Shown: one piece after another, positions 1 to 12,330 of the stretch | Layout of the letters: the number at the start of each line of letters is the position of its first letter | Numbering within the stretch: the stretch's first letter is position 1 | Source: Cryptomeria japonica | Lineage: Eukaryota > Streptophyta > Pinopsida > Cupressales > Cupressaceae | Direction of reading: 5' to 3' | Length of the DNA: 64,000 nucleotides | NCBI RefSeq assembly: GCF_030272615.1 | Contig: NC_081413.1 | Coordinates: 563,270,010-563,334,009 of the forward strand | The notes under the pieces: generated by a model | The model's database searches: none | The model's input: the letters and a program-made list of their open reading frames with translations, nothing else | Told to the model about the DNA's origin: nothing | Program-made: the position numbers and the translations under genes

Positions 1-758
1 CAACCACTAAAATAAGTTAATTTCAGGAATCAAACTGGGGATCCAAACTTGTCTCCAATCTATTGACATATCATTGTGGTTCTTCATCAATGAATAGGCA
101 ATCTTAATTAAGAACTTCCTAGACAGAGTCAACTTCCAAATCCATTCATCCTTTGAATTTTGTCAAGAAAAGCACACCCTTCCAACTACTCCTTTAGGAA
201 ATCAATTTCACGGTCCCATCTATTTGGGTTCCTATTTCCCTGAGTGTCATTGTTTGCCATTTGATCTTTAAAATTCATCCATCTAGGCTTATCTCCCTAC
301 CACTCTATAATTCAAAAATATTTCATTTTTAGTGATGAGGCTATTTTTGATGGATCTTAAGCAAGGTGTGGGTGTTAAGGATCCATCATTGGCCTATGCA
401 TCGTCCTAAAATAAGGTGTTGTTACCATTGTGCACTAATTTTCTCCCCCCTTTCTTAAGAATCAATTTGATATTTAGAAGATTGTTCCAAATCACTGTTC
501 CTTGGGGTAGGGGTAGGTTTGATTCCCAGAAGAACTAATTTTCTTTCATAATATTAATCCAATCCTTAGAGTCCTAACATTGTGAAGATACTTTGATTTC
601 ATGGTATTAATCCAATCCTTAGAGTCCTAAATGATTTTCCACCCAATCTTAGCTAAAAGAGCTTTGTAAAACAACTTTAACTTCCTTGTCCCAAGACCGC
701 CCTGTCTTTTAGGAGTACAAACTCTGTCCCATCCCATAAGAGCTATCCTTGATTTTTC
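1..758 (-). pseudogene. 3' part of LINE pol, left of the solo LTR
   Basis: Minus-strand continuation of the LINE downstream of RT, joined to 1701-1945 when the solo LTR is removed. It reads WDRVCTPKRQGGLGTRKLK then ALLAKIGWKII, the conserved block before the zinc-binding RT-associated domain. A short direct duplication (about 26 bp at 552-577 and 605-630, offset 53 bp) lies in it and shifts the frame. No intact ORF. Confidence 0.6.
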
Positions 759-1695
759 TGTTGGCAATTAACACTCATTCGGTTTAGTTGTGTTGTCATT
801 GATGGAAACACATATCATTTTGGGTTGGACACTTAACCAGTACTCACCAATATTCATGATTCAACAATCGACATTCAAGTCATCCAACATTCAAGGGAAA
901 CAAGCAAAGTAGGAACCGATATATGAGGCCAACATAGGAGATTGATTTGATAGGTTTACATGACAACAATCAATGACATCGGTCACAAAGTTTAATGCAT
1001 TATTTTTTGTTTTAGGCCGACATGTAAATAACTTGTAATATCATTATAAGCCAACATAAGGGATTTATGTTTATGTTTGGGAAGGGTATTTAAGTCAGTT
1101 CGGTTAGGTTATTTTGAATATATACAGATAGATGGAATATATAGTGATGTGATATTATGCAAGTGTAGTTGATCAAATGAATGCAAATATAATATTCTAT
1201 AGTCGATCTTGGTTATTAGTTTAGAGGTTTAGGATGCAAAGTAAGCTACTAGTAAGGGAGGACACAATGAAAACTAGTACAGACAGTGCATGAACCATAA
1301 CTCATGCAACATAGTTGATGCATTCCCTAAGTTCAGAATTTTGTTTGTAAATCCAGTATTTGGATCTGTAGAAAGTGAGGCTCCGTTTATGATGAGTAGT
1401 GTGCTCTAGGCTGTTGGCCTTCCTGCATGTGCATGCCCCTATTGTAATATTTAATCATTTGGCTAGTGGATAGATATTGTGGGTCACCAATCCCACTATG
1501 GTTTTTCCTCTTTGAGGTTTTCGACATATAAATCTCCATGTTAAGGTGTATGCTCTTGTGGTTGCTTCATTTCTACTTACTGTTATATTCTTTTATGGTT
1601 ATTGGTTATTGAAATACTTTGTTAATAAGATTAAAATTGATCTCACTAGTAGAACATTGGTTCACCCCCCCTCTCAGTGTTCTTGGATTCCAACA
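759..1695 (+). mobile_element. Solo LTR (copia-like), TSD TTTTC
   Basis: The 937-bp unit starts TGTTGG and ends CCAACA. It is flanked by a perfect 5-bp duplication TTTTC (754-758 and 1696-1700). The last part holds the block common to plant copia LTRs: a GTGGGT..CCCAC stretch before GGTTTTTCC, then a C-run shortly before the end. A sister solo LTR with the same start, end and internal text is at 42498-43460. A solo LTR forms by recombination between the two LTRs of a full element. Short ORFs inside it look meaningless. Confidence 0.93.
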
Positions 1696-1700
1696 TTTTC

Positions 1701-2823
1701 TTCCACTCTAGTCCAAAGGAATTTCCTCTGAAGTTGCTCAATTTTATTAGCCAAGAATCTTGGGATTTTGGAAAGAGAAAGGTAGTACACAAGGATATTC
1801 TAGAGAGAAGATTTGAGGAATTGAAGTTTCCTTGGTTTTCTCAAGAGTTTACCTTTCTACCTTAATAATTTATTCTAGATTCTTTCAACTATTTGGTTCT
1901 AATAGGTATTTCTATATTAATAAATCTAGTCTTGTAGGATTGGCCTCACATCAAAAAAATAGAGTTTACTTTTACTATAATTAATGAACTGGCTTGAGGC
2001 TTCATCATACTTCTTGAGGATAGTCTTCCTGCCTTTGGCTTTAGATATAGAGGATTCTCCAAATAGGATTGTGTCACCCACAAACTGTTGATGGGTATAA
2101 GGTTAAGAGATGTGGCTGATTTAATCCCTTTAATTGAACCATTCCAAAGATTTTTTTGGATATTTTTGCCCAAGACTTTTACCATTATAATAAACAGGTA
2201 TGGGGAGAGGTGATCCCATTGCCTTAATCCTCTACCACAAGAGGAAATTTTTTTTGGGGATCCATTTACCAAGACAAAAGATGTAGGGGTGGAGAAGCAC
2301 TCAATAAGCATTTTTAGAAATTTACCTTTGAAACCATATTTTCTCAAAACTTCAACAAGGAATGGTGACAACACTCTATCATAAGACTTAGATATGTCCA
2401 ATTTCAAGATGATTCCTTGATTTTTATTCATATTCATGGGTATCAAGAGCATCATCTAATATATGTCTACCCTTAACAAATCCCTTATGACTTGGAGATC
2501 ATTTTGTCCAATACCAATTTAAGCATATTGACCATGACTTTCGAGATAATTGTATAGATAATATTACATAGGCTTATGGGTCTATAATCTTTCATTGGTT
2601 TTGCATTATCTGATTTGGGAATAAGATCAATAAAATTAACATTAATTTTTTTAAGAATCTTGCCTGATATGAAAAAATCTCTAACCACATTGAACAAATC
2701 AAGAGCAACAATATCCCAAAATTCTTGAAAAAAAGTCAGGGGGAACCCATCTGGCCTCGGGGCTTTGAAACCTCCAAAAGAAAACACAACCTCTTTAACT
2801 TCTTGAAGGTTCACTTGTTTCAC
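1701..2823 (-). pseudogene. LINE reverse transcriptase, broken
   Basis: Typical plant LINE RT blocks are present: KAPRPDGFPLTFFQEFW, FIDLIPKSDNAKPMKDYRPISL, SQGFVKGRHIL, LDISKSYDRV and HLSPYLFII. The catalytic box that should read FADD is FVGD (codons at about 2073-2084), so the first catalytic aspartate is gone. Frameshifts near 2090 and 2460 split the domain. The region continues into 1945-1701 and, across the solo LTR, into 758-1. There the minus strand reads KIRIALMGWDRVCTPKRQGG, the usual end of a LINE pol ORF. Confidence 0.8.
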
Positions 2824-3199
2824 AAGGTTTTTAATATCTTCAAGACTTATAACCTCGATGATAACCTCAAGGAGATTAGCATAATTAAGCCGAGGAAGAT
2901 TCCTATTTTGGAAATTAGTAAAAAAAAAGAGACAACAATTTTTTCTATTTCATTTTCCTCAAAGATAGAAGAACCATCCTCCCTTTGTAGAATTATTATC
3001 TTATTTCGACTCTTGTGATTCATAGTCAATTGGTGAAAGAATTTTGTATTCCTATCTCCTTCAGTGAGCCATAGAACTTGTGAATTTTGCTTCCAAAAAC
3101 TCTCTTCCTGTTTAGATATTTTCCACCATGTTCTATTCTTTCCTCACATAATTTTGCACCTAAATCTCTTTTATCCATTTTTGTTTGAATCTCACTCAA

Positions 3200-4145
3200 T
3201 ATATTAGCGAAGAATTTATTTCTATGGAAGATGTTACTAAAAGAGATTTTGTTCTAGCCTTTTTACCCTAGCTTTGACAGTTTTGTGTTTTTTCATAATT
3301 TTGAACATAGGGGTCCCATGATGTGGGATGTTTCGCCATTCTTCTACTAATTATCTAAATCCTGGGTGATAAGTCCACACAATCTCAAATCTGAAGGGGA
3401 ACAAACCTTTGTTAGGATTATCACCCCAAGTAAGAATCAAGGCATTATGGTCTGAACCAAATCTTAGGAGAGCATTGAGAGATAAATTAGCCAAAATATG
3501 TCAATTGTTAGAAACAAGAAATTTGTCAAGTTTCACAAGGATCAAATGATTCCCTTGCATTTTGTTAGAATAAGTGAACTATTGTCCTTGAAGATCAATA
3601 TCAACTAGACCCACAATTGTGAGAAAAATAGAAAGATCAAACATACTATCTGAGAAGTCTTCCACCCCCCCCCCCAAAAAAAAACTTCTTCGATGGATAA
3701 AGATGAGAGTTAGAGTCTCCTCCCAACAACTAGTGCTCATTACTATGGCTCATTATTATGGTAGCCAGTTTATCCCATAGGGATTCTCTAGAAGATTTGG
3801 ATTTTGGGGCATAGACGTTTATTAAATTCATTCTTCATTAGAGAGATTGTCCTTCATCCTCATAGTTAGACTGCTTTTACATCTATCTATCAAAATAATC
3901 AAGAATATACTAGAATCGCAAAGAGTAGCAAAGCCTCCCGACGTACCTTCATAATCACTAGATAGGAAATTAGCATTCAACCAAACTTTATTTGCTACTT
4001 TTTCAAAACCATCACTCTTCATATTTGTTTCTTGAATCAAAACAACATCCATTTTTTGATCTAATAAGGTACATTTTAGGATATGCTACATGGAAGGGTT
4101 ATTTAACCCTCTAATATTCCATGAGATTAAATTCATCTAAACTTT
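3200..4145 (-). pseudogene. LINE endonuclease domain, broken
   Basis: The sequence starts near 4140 with MNLISWNIRGLNNPSM, the usual beginning of a plant LINE apurinic/apyrimidinic-type endonuclease. It continues to VVLIQETNM, the conserved QET motif whose glutamate binds the metal, and TSGGFATL (the usual SSGG block). A stop follows NPSM, and more stops and frameshifts break the remainder. The enzyme nicks target DNA to prime reverse transcription. Clear homology by motif; certainly not functional here. Confidence 0.7.
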
Positions 4146-4441
4146 CCCCAAAAACACTAGCAAAACTATAACTTTTGTGACTCCTAGTTGTAATGGAGGA
4201 ACTCAGGAACTCCCTTTACCTTTGTTTCTTTTTTGATTCTGTTAAATCATATAGAGTCTTCTGCCTACTATTTTCTATCTCTCTTATAACATCTTTGATT
4301 TTGGTTTCTTTTTGAGATGGGCATCTGATCTTACTTTCAACACCAATGTCAACTTTGTTTTTCTTCTTGGCCTTGATGTTAACATGAGTCCACTCCATAT
4401 CTTATTATTTTTCTAATAAGTCTAATTTTTAATTTCCTTGA

Positions 4442-4466
4442 GGGGGGGGGGGGGGGGGTGGGGGGG
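4442..4466. repeat. Poly-G tract
   Basis: Run of G broken by one T, inside the LINE. A second run lies at 5713-5729. Both cause spurious glycine/proline ORFs and are likely sites of length error. Confidence 0.9.
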
Positions 4467-4574
4467 TTGATGCATTTTTTTCTTGGGCCCTTGTTCTTTC
4501 CTTTTTTAGTTTTTAGGATTTGGCTCTTGGTTTTCGCTCCCAAGAGAGGGAGACATCAAAGTATTACCCTTGAA

Positions 4575-5755
4575 CTAATTATTGTCTTGATCTCTAGATT
4601 TAATATCCTTGACAACTTTGTTTTGGTTTATATCCCTCCTTCTTAATTCTAATTTCTCATTGGAGCATTGATCTGTGATGTTCAAGTTCCTCTCTCTAAA
4701 ATGAGAAGGGTTGCATCTGTCTTCTTGGATACTTGGATGGGTATGATTCTTCAAGATATTCTCACTATTTGGTTCCATTTGAGCTTGCACATCTACTACC
4801 ATTTTCTTTAACTTTGTCTTCTCACTTGATTCATAGACTAAATTCCTTGGAATAGATTGTTTAAGGTGGTAATCCTTCATTGTCTCTGATACATTCTTCT
4901 TAGGATTAACTGAATTTTGAATTTTAGGTTCAATATATTTAGGTTTAAGACAAGGTTGATTCTTGAAATTAGGACCTAAGTGCCCATTTCTACCATAGTT
5001 ATGGCAGTGCAAGACAACATTCTCATATTCAATGTTTTGAGTCCACAAGCCATATTTAGATTTGAGAACCATTGAAGTTGGCATAACCATACTCATCGAG
5101 ACATTGACACAAAGTCTTGCAAAGACTAGTCAAGACTTTTGTAAGGTCAATTTGTCCACCACCACTAGTTGTCCAAAATAGCTAGCTATTCCTAAGAAGA
5201 TCTTGGTGTTCCAATATTCCAATGGAAGAAAAACATATCCCAAATCAACTTTAAGGTCAAAACTCGGTTTTTCATTTACAAAAGTAAAGAATATTATTAG
5301 CATTAGAACCAAAAGTCCAAGGACCCCCTGTGAGAACTTAGAAGGTTTTCATTATTGACAAAGCTAAATATAAATAAACCATGTTCTATAGAACTAGTTT
5401 TAAATACTTTCCTTATTCTAAAACTCATCCACCCAATGCCTGACTTGATCAACATTAGGGAAAGAGGCCAAGAACTTACCTACAAGTGAGAGCCTTAAGT
5501 ATTGAATAACACCTTGAACTAAATAATCTGGGACATCAATCTCTTATCCCATCACTAAACATGAGGATTCCATTCAAATTTATTTTCCCACTCTTTTAGA
5601 GGATACCCCTCTAATAGTTTGTCAGCATAAGATTTTAGATCTTCCTCTTGGAAGAAGGACCCCGGTCCCCTGATCAAGAATCGGGGAGCCTGTGGCACCA
5701 TGCCCACCATTTGGGGGGGGGGGGGGGGGTATCTTCCCCCCACCCCTCCCCCCAT
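4575..5755 (-). pseudogene. LINE ORF1-like protein (DUF4283-type plus zinc knuckle), broken
   Basis: Nucleic-acid-binding first ORF of a plant LINE. Segments 5312-5130 and 5096-4575 are in one frame, separated by a single TGA. They read through a DUF4283-like stretch (LPLEYWNTKIF, then DKLTLQ and ARLCVNV) into a decayed zinc knuckle, CHNYGRNGHLGPNF, in which the last cysteine of the CX2CX4HX4C pattern is lost (the first C-X2-C is also altered). A polar tail rich in Lys, Asn and Glu follows. The first segment, 5755-5555, is in another frame and is proline- and glycine-rich because of a poly-G tract. The protein would coat LINE RNA; this copy cannot make it. Confidence 0.7.
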
Positions 5756-5895
5756 TTGTTGTACTCATAAGAAAATAAGAAGAATCAACCCGTGAAAAAA
5801 TAGCCTTTCAAGAGGAGGAATCCGGCTGACACACTGCAACCTAGGATGATCCCTAGCTCCGCTCCCCTTGCTTTTCTCTTCTATGTGGGAAGGAA

Positions 5896-7499
5896 CAAAT
5901 TTTTATTAAATAATATTGGTTACATTTTGGATGGTTGTTTTTGTATTATCTATCTTCTTCTATATTTTTTGTATTTTCATTTTTAATTACAAGAGAAGTG
6001 TGAAATGTTAAAATTTATAAGGTGAGATTACATATTTGAGGTTTTTTTACATTGCTAAAAAGAATTAATAAGTTAGCATGATGAAAATATGAAATCTCAT
6101 TAGAAATAAGAGAAATACAGATTGATGATGATGAATTACATGAGTAATGATCCCTCCCATATTAGAAAGCGTGAGAAAGCTAAATGATTAGATGATTTTT
6201 TTTTGGTAGTGATTCAAGTAGATATGTATTATTTTATTTGATTTTTTGTATAGTTGTCTTGTGACTTGATTGTGGTTTCTAAATGAGGCTAAATAGATGT
6301 TTTGGCCATGAAAAATAAGTTCCCAATTTTATTTTTTCATGAAGATTTTTAGATACTAAAATCTCCCTAGTTAGGGAGACATAATCCAAAAATAGCTGAG
6401 TAGTTTAGATCTAAGGTTCTATAATTAGGAAAACACTATGTTATTCCCTTAACCTATTAATTATTTTATGATTTTTTTGTTAATATATGAATAACATAAC
6501 CCTTATTTAAGTTATATAATTATTTATATAGTTTGATATAGGTAGTTAAGTTAGTCTAAGTATAATCCAAGACATAAGTACGATATATATAGGAGCTAGT
6601 GGTTAGTTGATGATCATCATCTTATGAATTATGCTCTTAGTGGAAAGTTTTGGAGGTTTTCCCCCTTAAAGAGGCTTATTATTCTCAAGGATTATCATAT
6701 ATTTTTAGAATATTTTCTATTATATTTTTCTCTTGTGTGATTAATTTTATCACAAGTTGTACATGAGCATGATGTTGGAACCTAGAAGATAAGAAATAAC
6801 ATGTTTTTGTCAATTGAAGAGTTCAAATTGCGAAGTGAGCATATCTACTATAGTTTAGATTTGAGGTAGCTACCATGAATTCAAGGCTTCTATCAAATCC
6901 TCTCTCATGGCTATAAAATAGTGATTTTCAAAAATTCTAAAGGGTTGAACAAGGGCACAAAGATTCACCTATCATTCTAATTTAAAGTCCTTTGGAGTCA
7001 TTTTTAGTAAGTTATTGTAATTTGAGGTTAATTTCATAAGTTTTCTTTAGTCATATCTCAACTTTTTGATTGCTTTAATACTACAAAAAATCTGTTAAGA
7101 CTATTAGTCAATTACCTTATGATTGTTTTTATTTATGGATAAATGTGTTTAAATAGATGTTATTTATAAATACATGGTATTGAGTAAAATGATGAAGAAA
7201 TATTATGTTGCACGTACTTCAGTTTTGGTTTTATGGATTAACCTATTGATGTGAATTTAAGTGTGAATGAGTGTAGGAACATGTCAAAGAGGAGAAAATG
7301 GTAGAGGTAGACATGTCCTAGCTGTCTGAAAATGGTTGACATGATGGAAATCATGCACACTCACATAGTTGTATTTCATATTGCATTATGAATGGTTTGG
7401 TTATGTATTTGTGTTATCATGGTACATATTTTAATCGCATGTTAAGCTTTAAATGATGTTTATGATTATAATGGTTTAAGTGATTAGCTTAGATATAGG
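5896..7499. other. AT-rich region, no gene seen
   Basis: No ORF of note. At about 6590-6680 there is a stretch (AGTGGAAAG then GGTTTTCCCCC) that recalls the 3' part of a copia LTR, but I find no matching end or duplication. It forms the left flank of the large gypsy insertion. Confidence 0.5.
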
Positions 7500-9165
7500 C
7501 GTGTAGGGGAAAAAGTGAGACTAAGTATGGAAACCCTAATCCCACTCTCAAACACACTCACAAAATACAAAAGAGCCTAGGGAGGTAATGCACTTCGGAT
7601 AATTTTTATGAGAAAGAGAGAGCCGTGGATTACGTCTTAGGTTTTCTATTCCTTTGTTGTAAATGAGAGAGAAGAATGGTGCAAAACTACAATCTAACCT
7701 AGAATGCAAGTAAGCAAGCAAACCCTAACCTGAGAATGCAGATCACAGAACAATTGATATATTGCTGAAAAGTATAGATTAGAAGGAAAAATCAGAGGTG
7801 TATCTATATCTGAAATTTGAGCAGAAATTTTTGGGATCAGGGTGCCATGCCACTGTCTTGATTTTGCACTTCTGGAGTTGCAACTGACAAGATGGATTCT
7901 AGAGCTTGCAAGGTACTATTCTGCTAGATCCTATTGACACAGGGAAGGACCATGGAACCATGCCACTATCCTAGGAAGGATGAGGGTGCCACACCCCTGT
8001 CCTTTGGATTTTTGCTGAGATCTACAACCTAGAACTGTCCCTGTGTGCTCTTTCGATCCTAAAACTTCCAGTGACGCTCGTATCTGAACCTGTACCTGAT
8101 ATTAAAAAATAGGGTTTGGAGTGGCTATATAGGGTTTTGCCTCAGTAAAACCCCTGTGTTGGTGATTTAAACCTCCACAAATAGTTGATAATATACTAAA
8201 AATGTGTGTGCAAGAACCTTGTGTGTGTGCAAGATCCTAAAATGAAAGCAAACAATCCAAAGAAACCCTAAAGAGTAAACCCTAATTGCTTACAATCGAC
8301 AAAGTAAATGCTCTAAATCCACAATGCAAAGTGATCTAAGGAATGAATATGAATAAAAATGAAGCTTATGTAAAGACATGAAAATAACATGAAACCATAC
8401 CCAACTCCAAGGGAGAGGTACAAGTCAATCGTCAGTCAGTGATCTCCTATTATTCTTCTACATCTTCAAAATCCCCCAATTGATAAAATGATGCTTGATG
8501 AATGTTTAATGGATGAATGTTGACTGTTGTTGAAGACTTTAAAGATCTACTCTTTCGCTGCAAAGAAGGCTCCAATATTGCAAAAGCTCGCTCTTACATT
8601 CTTAGAAGAAGACCCCTTCAAATAAAGAAAGAGAGCTCTTAAGTATGAAACCCTAAATCTTAATTTCATGTTTAGGCCGACCTAGGATTTGAATTTTCCA
8701 CTAATCTTTTGGGTTTAAGCATTATTATATCATAGGATTGTGCTCCCAAAATTTTAGTAAAAAAAGTCAAGGACCATGTGCATTCCAACCACGGTTCGAC
8801 CAACTTTTCACCAAATTTTTGAGGCCATTAGATATGATGATATTAGAGCTCATCCCAAAGTTAAAAATGATTTCAAGATGTTTTGATATGCAAAATTAGG
8901 CCTAAATGGTCAAAATAAGACAAATTAGGGTTTATGATTAAATGATTCATTGCAGGAATAAGATGAAAAGGGGCATGCTTAGGGTAAAGGGCCCAACTTT
9001 ATAATGTGTAAAGTGATGAAACATGAAGTTAGATCTAATTAAATTAATTAATTAAATGCTTAAAGGGGAATTAGAAATGCAAGATGCAAGACACACTAAG
9101 GAGGGTGCTAATCTAAGTGTGAAATTGTACCACCCTAGCAAGGGTGTACAATTTATGACACTACA
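7500..9165 (-). repeat. 3' LTR of the Tat-like gypsy element
   Basis: Minus-strand LTR of about 1666 bp, starting TGTAGTGTC and ending CCCTACACA (the outermost base at 7500 is changed). It matches 27163-28537 plus 31204-31477, the 5' LTR. It includes two blocks of the AGGGTGCCATGCC dyad sequence at about 7848-7870 and 7940-8000. Confidence 0.9.
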
Positions 9166-9183
9166 TTTAGCCCCCACTTTAGC
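9166..9183 (-). promoter_or_regulatory. Polypurine tract of the gypsy element
   Basis: On the minus strand AAAGTGGGGGCTAAA directly precedes the LTR start TGTAG. It is the plus-strand cDNA primer. The same tract occurs at 34739, 47981 and 61748 in the non-autonomous relatives. Confidence 0.85.
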
Positions 9184-9947
9184 ATCTATATGACACTACA
9201 TGCATATGGAAGATAAAGTATAGAAAAGTAAACATCTTTTGAAAAAGGATATAGCCATAAGTTGATGGACAAAGCCCCTAGTAGTATCTGTAGTACACAA
9301 TTAGGAACCACACCCTACAAAACCACATGTTAGATCACAAAATCACCAAACTCTTACTGAAGGTGATGAAATTCGCAAGTAGCTATATGCCCCCCTGTTT
9401 TGACTTTCTTATTAGTGAGGTGAAATAGGGTATCATATTTACCACAACGAATTCTAATAAAGATTTGGATGAAGCAAGTTTGCAACAAGGCTTGATTACT
9501 CATTGAAGCATGTTATGAGACTGATGCAGAGCGAGAGGCAGAACTCATGATTCCAATGCCATCGATGGTGCAAGAATAAAAAATTCCTAGCTCAAGATAT
9601 GATAGATTGAAAAAAAAGTGCAGAGATTAGGGTTTTAACTTAAAAACATAAAGTGAAAAAGGTCATAACACATAAATATGAAAGTGACACCTTCATTGTC
9701 ACTTTCTCACTTTTTGGCACTATTCACTATAGAAAGGAGCCCACATATTAGCCATCATGCCTCGACGCTGACCTGAGCGACCTACATGGATGGAGATCCT
9801 ACACCAGTCTATACTTGCCGGTTGATCACTCGACGAGGTGAGTTGACCTTTTTGTTGACTCCATTTGACTTTTTCATGATTTTTTAGTTTGAAGAATGAT
9901 GATGTCATTGCCAAGACCAGGTTTAGGCCCCCTCTTTGAGCACCGAG

Positions 9948-10110
9948 GGGTCCTAGGGTGCCTTGGTCCCCCTAGGGCACCCTCATCCAAAAGGCTGCCC
10001 TGGTCCCATTTGGGAGCCCTAGTCCACTTAGGGCACCCTGGTCCTCCTAGGGCACCCTGGTCCTAGTAGGGCACCCTAGTCCACTCAGGGCACCCTGGTC
10101 CTTGTTTGGG
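9948..10110. repeat. Degenerate 20-bp tandem repeat (GGGCACCCTGGTCC)
   Basis: Seven or eight imperfect copies of a unit near TAGGGCACCCTGGTCCTCC in the 3' region of the gypsy element, just upstream of the antisense gene. The core is one arm of the dyad motif seen in several LTRs of this window. Confidence 0.85.
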
Positions 10111-10225
10111 GTGACCAATGGCGACGCGGGATCAGACGATGAATGTTAGAATGGATAGAATGATTACATTGATTAGATGATAATGATGATTGATTACTGA
10201 TGATGGAATGTTTTTCTTTTTGCAG

Positions 10226-12330
10226 ACACTGCCATACATTCATGAGCATACAGCTAGAATCACCTTCTGAAGCCTTTGAGAGTGGTTCCCACGGTTGGCA
10301 GTGGGGAAGAGGGAGTTTCTACATAAAGTGGGCTTGTGGGATACACTAACTATGTCGACCATCAAATTCCATTCTATGATGTTGATGGCATTGATGGAGA
10401 GGTGGGATGCAATCACCTCGACATTCTTGTTACCTATAGGGGAGATGATGGTCACCCTTGAGGATGTATACCACATTCTATGCCTTCCCATTAGGGGGGA
10501 GACCATGAGATATCAATCCAAATGGACAGAGGAGGATTATAGGAAAGAGCAGGTATATGCTGTGGGGAGAGTGATACTTAGTGAGACGAGGTACCATATC
10601 ATGATCAGCTGGCTCCTACACCCTACCGATGAGGTTCCATTAGTGAGGTGACTCATGATTGTGACCCTTACATTAGCCATGTACCTTAATGGGTGTGACA
10701 CACCTATGCATGGAGGACTCATCTACAGTGTCTGAGTGATGGAGAGACATAAGAGGGTATACTCTTGGGATTGGAGCATGCTTGCGAATCTATATCATGA
10801 CCTTGGGGAGTATGTATTCAGACAAGGATGAAGCCTAATGAAATGCATGCTAGTATAGGTGTGGATGTTCGAGCATATTACCTACACTAGGCCTATTGGA
10901 GCCCCTATAGAATTGGTTCCAAAGAAACCTAGGGTATTTGCTTATCCTCTTACTTGCGAGTGGCGATTCAATGATCTCCTACATTGGAGGTTGAGGTTAG
11001 ATAGATTGACAGTGGGTAGAGTCATATGGAGACTCTACCTCAGGATGTACATGAGGGCGGGGATACACAAGAAGATGTTCAACATGCAGAGGAACCGTCT
11101 ACTAGAGGGGTGGTACAACCACATAGTCATTCCCTTCTACTTCGATCAAGTCCGATAAGAATTTGGGGTTCAAGTAGTGCATTCCTACTGATGTGCCTGT
11201 GTACATCTAACACTCACGCATGATGTTGAGGCTAGGAGCCATTTCTAGGCCTACTAGTAATGAGATCAACATCACAGATTTAGACGGGTCGGATCAAGAC
11301 ATTGCGATAGACTATAGAGATGATTCGGGTGTGCACCAGCAATACATCACATGGTGGGGGAGGACATACCCTAGAGCCATCTTCCCAACATACTTCCTTG
11401 GTGGGAACTCTGGACCATGGAGACAGTCAGGTGAGAGAGAGGGATCAGATACATTCGAGGAGGGCCCAAATGATCAGGCTGACGATACATAAGAGCGAGA
11501 GGCAGGTAGAAATGATCCTGCCACTAGAGAGGGAGATTAGGATGGAGATGATGAGGAGGATGGAGAGGAGGAGGATGATGAGGAGGATGATGCCGACGAG
11601 GAGGAGGAGGAGGAGGAGGAGGAGGATATTGATGAGGAGGATGAGTTAGATCTAGTTCCTCATCACTCCGGGGAGGATACCATAGCCCTAGATCCATTGA
11701 GTCTCCCATTACAGGAAGAGAAGGACCTTATAAGGGGTCCTGATCCTAGTCCCCACTAGCCCAGACCTATTGTACAGAGACAATATGAGCGTAGAGAGCT
11801 TAGCGGGTCCCAGTCTCAAGCGGCCGCTTTCCATGATCCGTACTAGTGAGAGGGAGATCCAGGTAAGGTGTCATGTTATTGATTAACTTATGTATCTTAC
11901 TTATTTAGATTTGATGATATAAAATGTTAGTGATAAAAGTTTTCTTTCTTGTACCTACCATCCAAGAGTGGTGTTCTCTTATTTAGAATGCAGTGACAGA
12001 CCTCACCGTGATTATGCACATTCCTAGTTGCTCATAGATATCACACAGATCCTAGAGGAATGCAGAATGACATGAGGACATTTTCTCCCCTATTCAGATG
12101 GAGATGGAGGTCCTACGAGAGAGATTATGATAGACAGAGTGTGACCTAGCAACGTCATAGATAGAGGTAGCCACATACCATGGGATTATGATGGAGAAGG
12201 ATAATAGGAGCTCCTCGCGGTCCATATCACGTTACACCCCCATGGGGCCACCCCCAAGGCCAGATCAGGAGGGGGCATCTGGCCACCATCCTCCAGCTAC
12301 TACTCCTAAGGATAGGAGATGATCTTGATG
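10226..12330 (+). pseudogene. Plant mobile domain (PMD) gene, antisense in the gypsy element, broken
   Basis: On the opposite strand to gypsy pol. One frame from 10295 to 11158 reads KVGLWDTLTMSTIKFHSMML, TSTFLLPIGEMMVTLEDVYH and ILCLPIRGE, the signature of the plant mobile domain (aminotransferase-like, PF10536-type), and later RVFAYPLTCEWRF. About four in-frame stops interrupt it. After a frameshift, 11220-11760 carries QYITWWGRTYP and a very acidic Glu/Asp tail coded by GAGGAGGAT-like repeats. A TTTTTCTTTTTGCAG acceptor precedes the domain at 10225 and a donor/acceptor pair bounds 11863-11993, with a further exon-like stretch to about 12330. PMD proteins are known both as nuclear silencing factors and as cargo of Tat-like elements. 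This copy is dead. Confidence 0.75.
11863..11993 (+). other. Probable intron of the antisense PMD gene
   Basis: The donor CCAG|GTAAGG at 11862/11863 is close to the plant consensus. The acceptor AATGCAG ends at 11993, with AT-rich sequence between. An alternative acceptor (TTTAG) ends at 11986. Introns can survive here because the gene is antisense to the retroelement RNA. Confidence 0.55.

Larger units (their letters stand above)
1..5895 (-). mobile_element. Decayed LINE (non-LTR retrotransposon), 3' end beyond window
   Basis: Read on the minus strand, the order is a gag-like ORF1 with zinc knuckle (5755-4575), an apurinic-type endonuclease (about 4145-3200), reverse transcriptase (2823-1946) and a downstream zinc-binding/RT-associated region (1945-1701, then 758-1). 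This is the usual order of plant L1-like LINEs. A solo LTR at 759-1695 splits the 3' part; the LINE reads across it once the LTR and one target copy are removed. Stops and frameshifts are scattered throughout, so it is dead. The 5' end lies near 5895, where a GC-richer leader gives way to AT-rich DNA. The 3' tail is off the left edge. The class is clear from the domains; the family is not named. Confidence 0.85.

Noticed and set aside
1546-1865. Small plus-strand ORFs with a membrane-like stretch
   Set aside because: They lie in the solo LTR and across its border into the LINE.
5555-5755. Separate Gly/Pro-rich gene
   Set aside because: Caused by the poly-G tract in the LINE leader; treated as part of ORF1.
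11320-11709. Arg/Met-rich (plus) and Pro/His-rich (minus) ORFs
   Set aside because: Other-frame readings of the GAG/GAT acidic repeat of the PMD gene.
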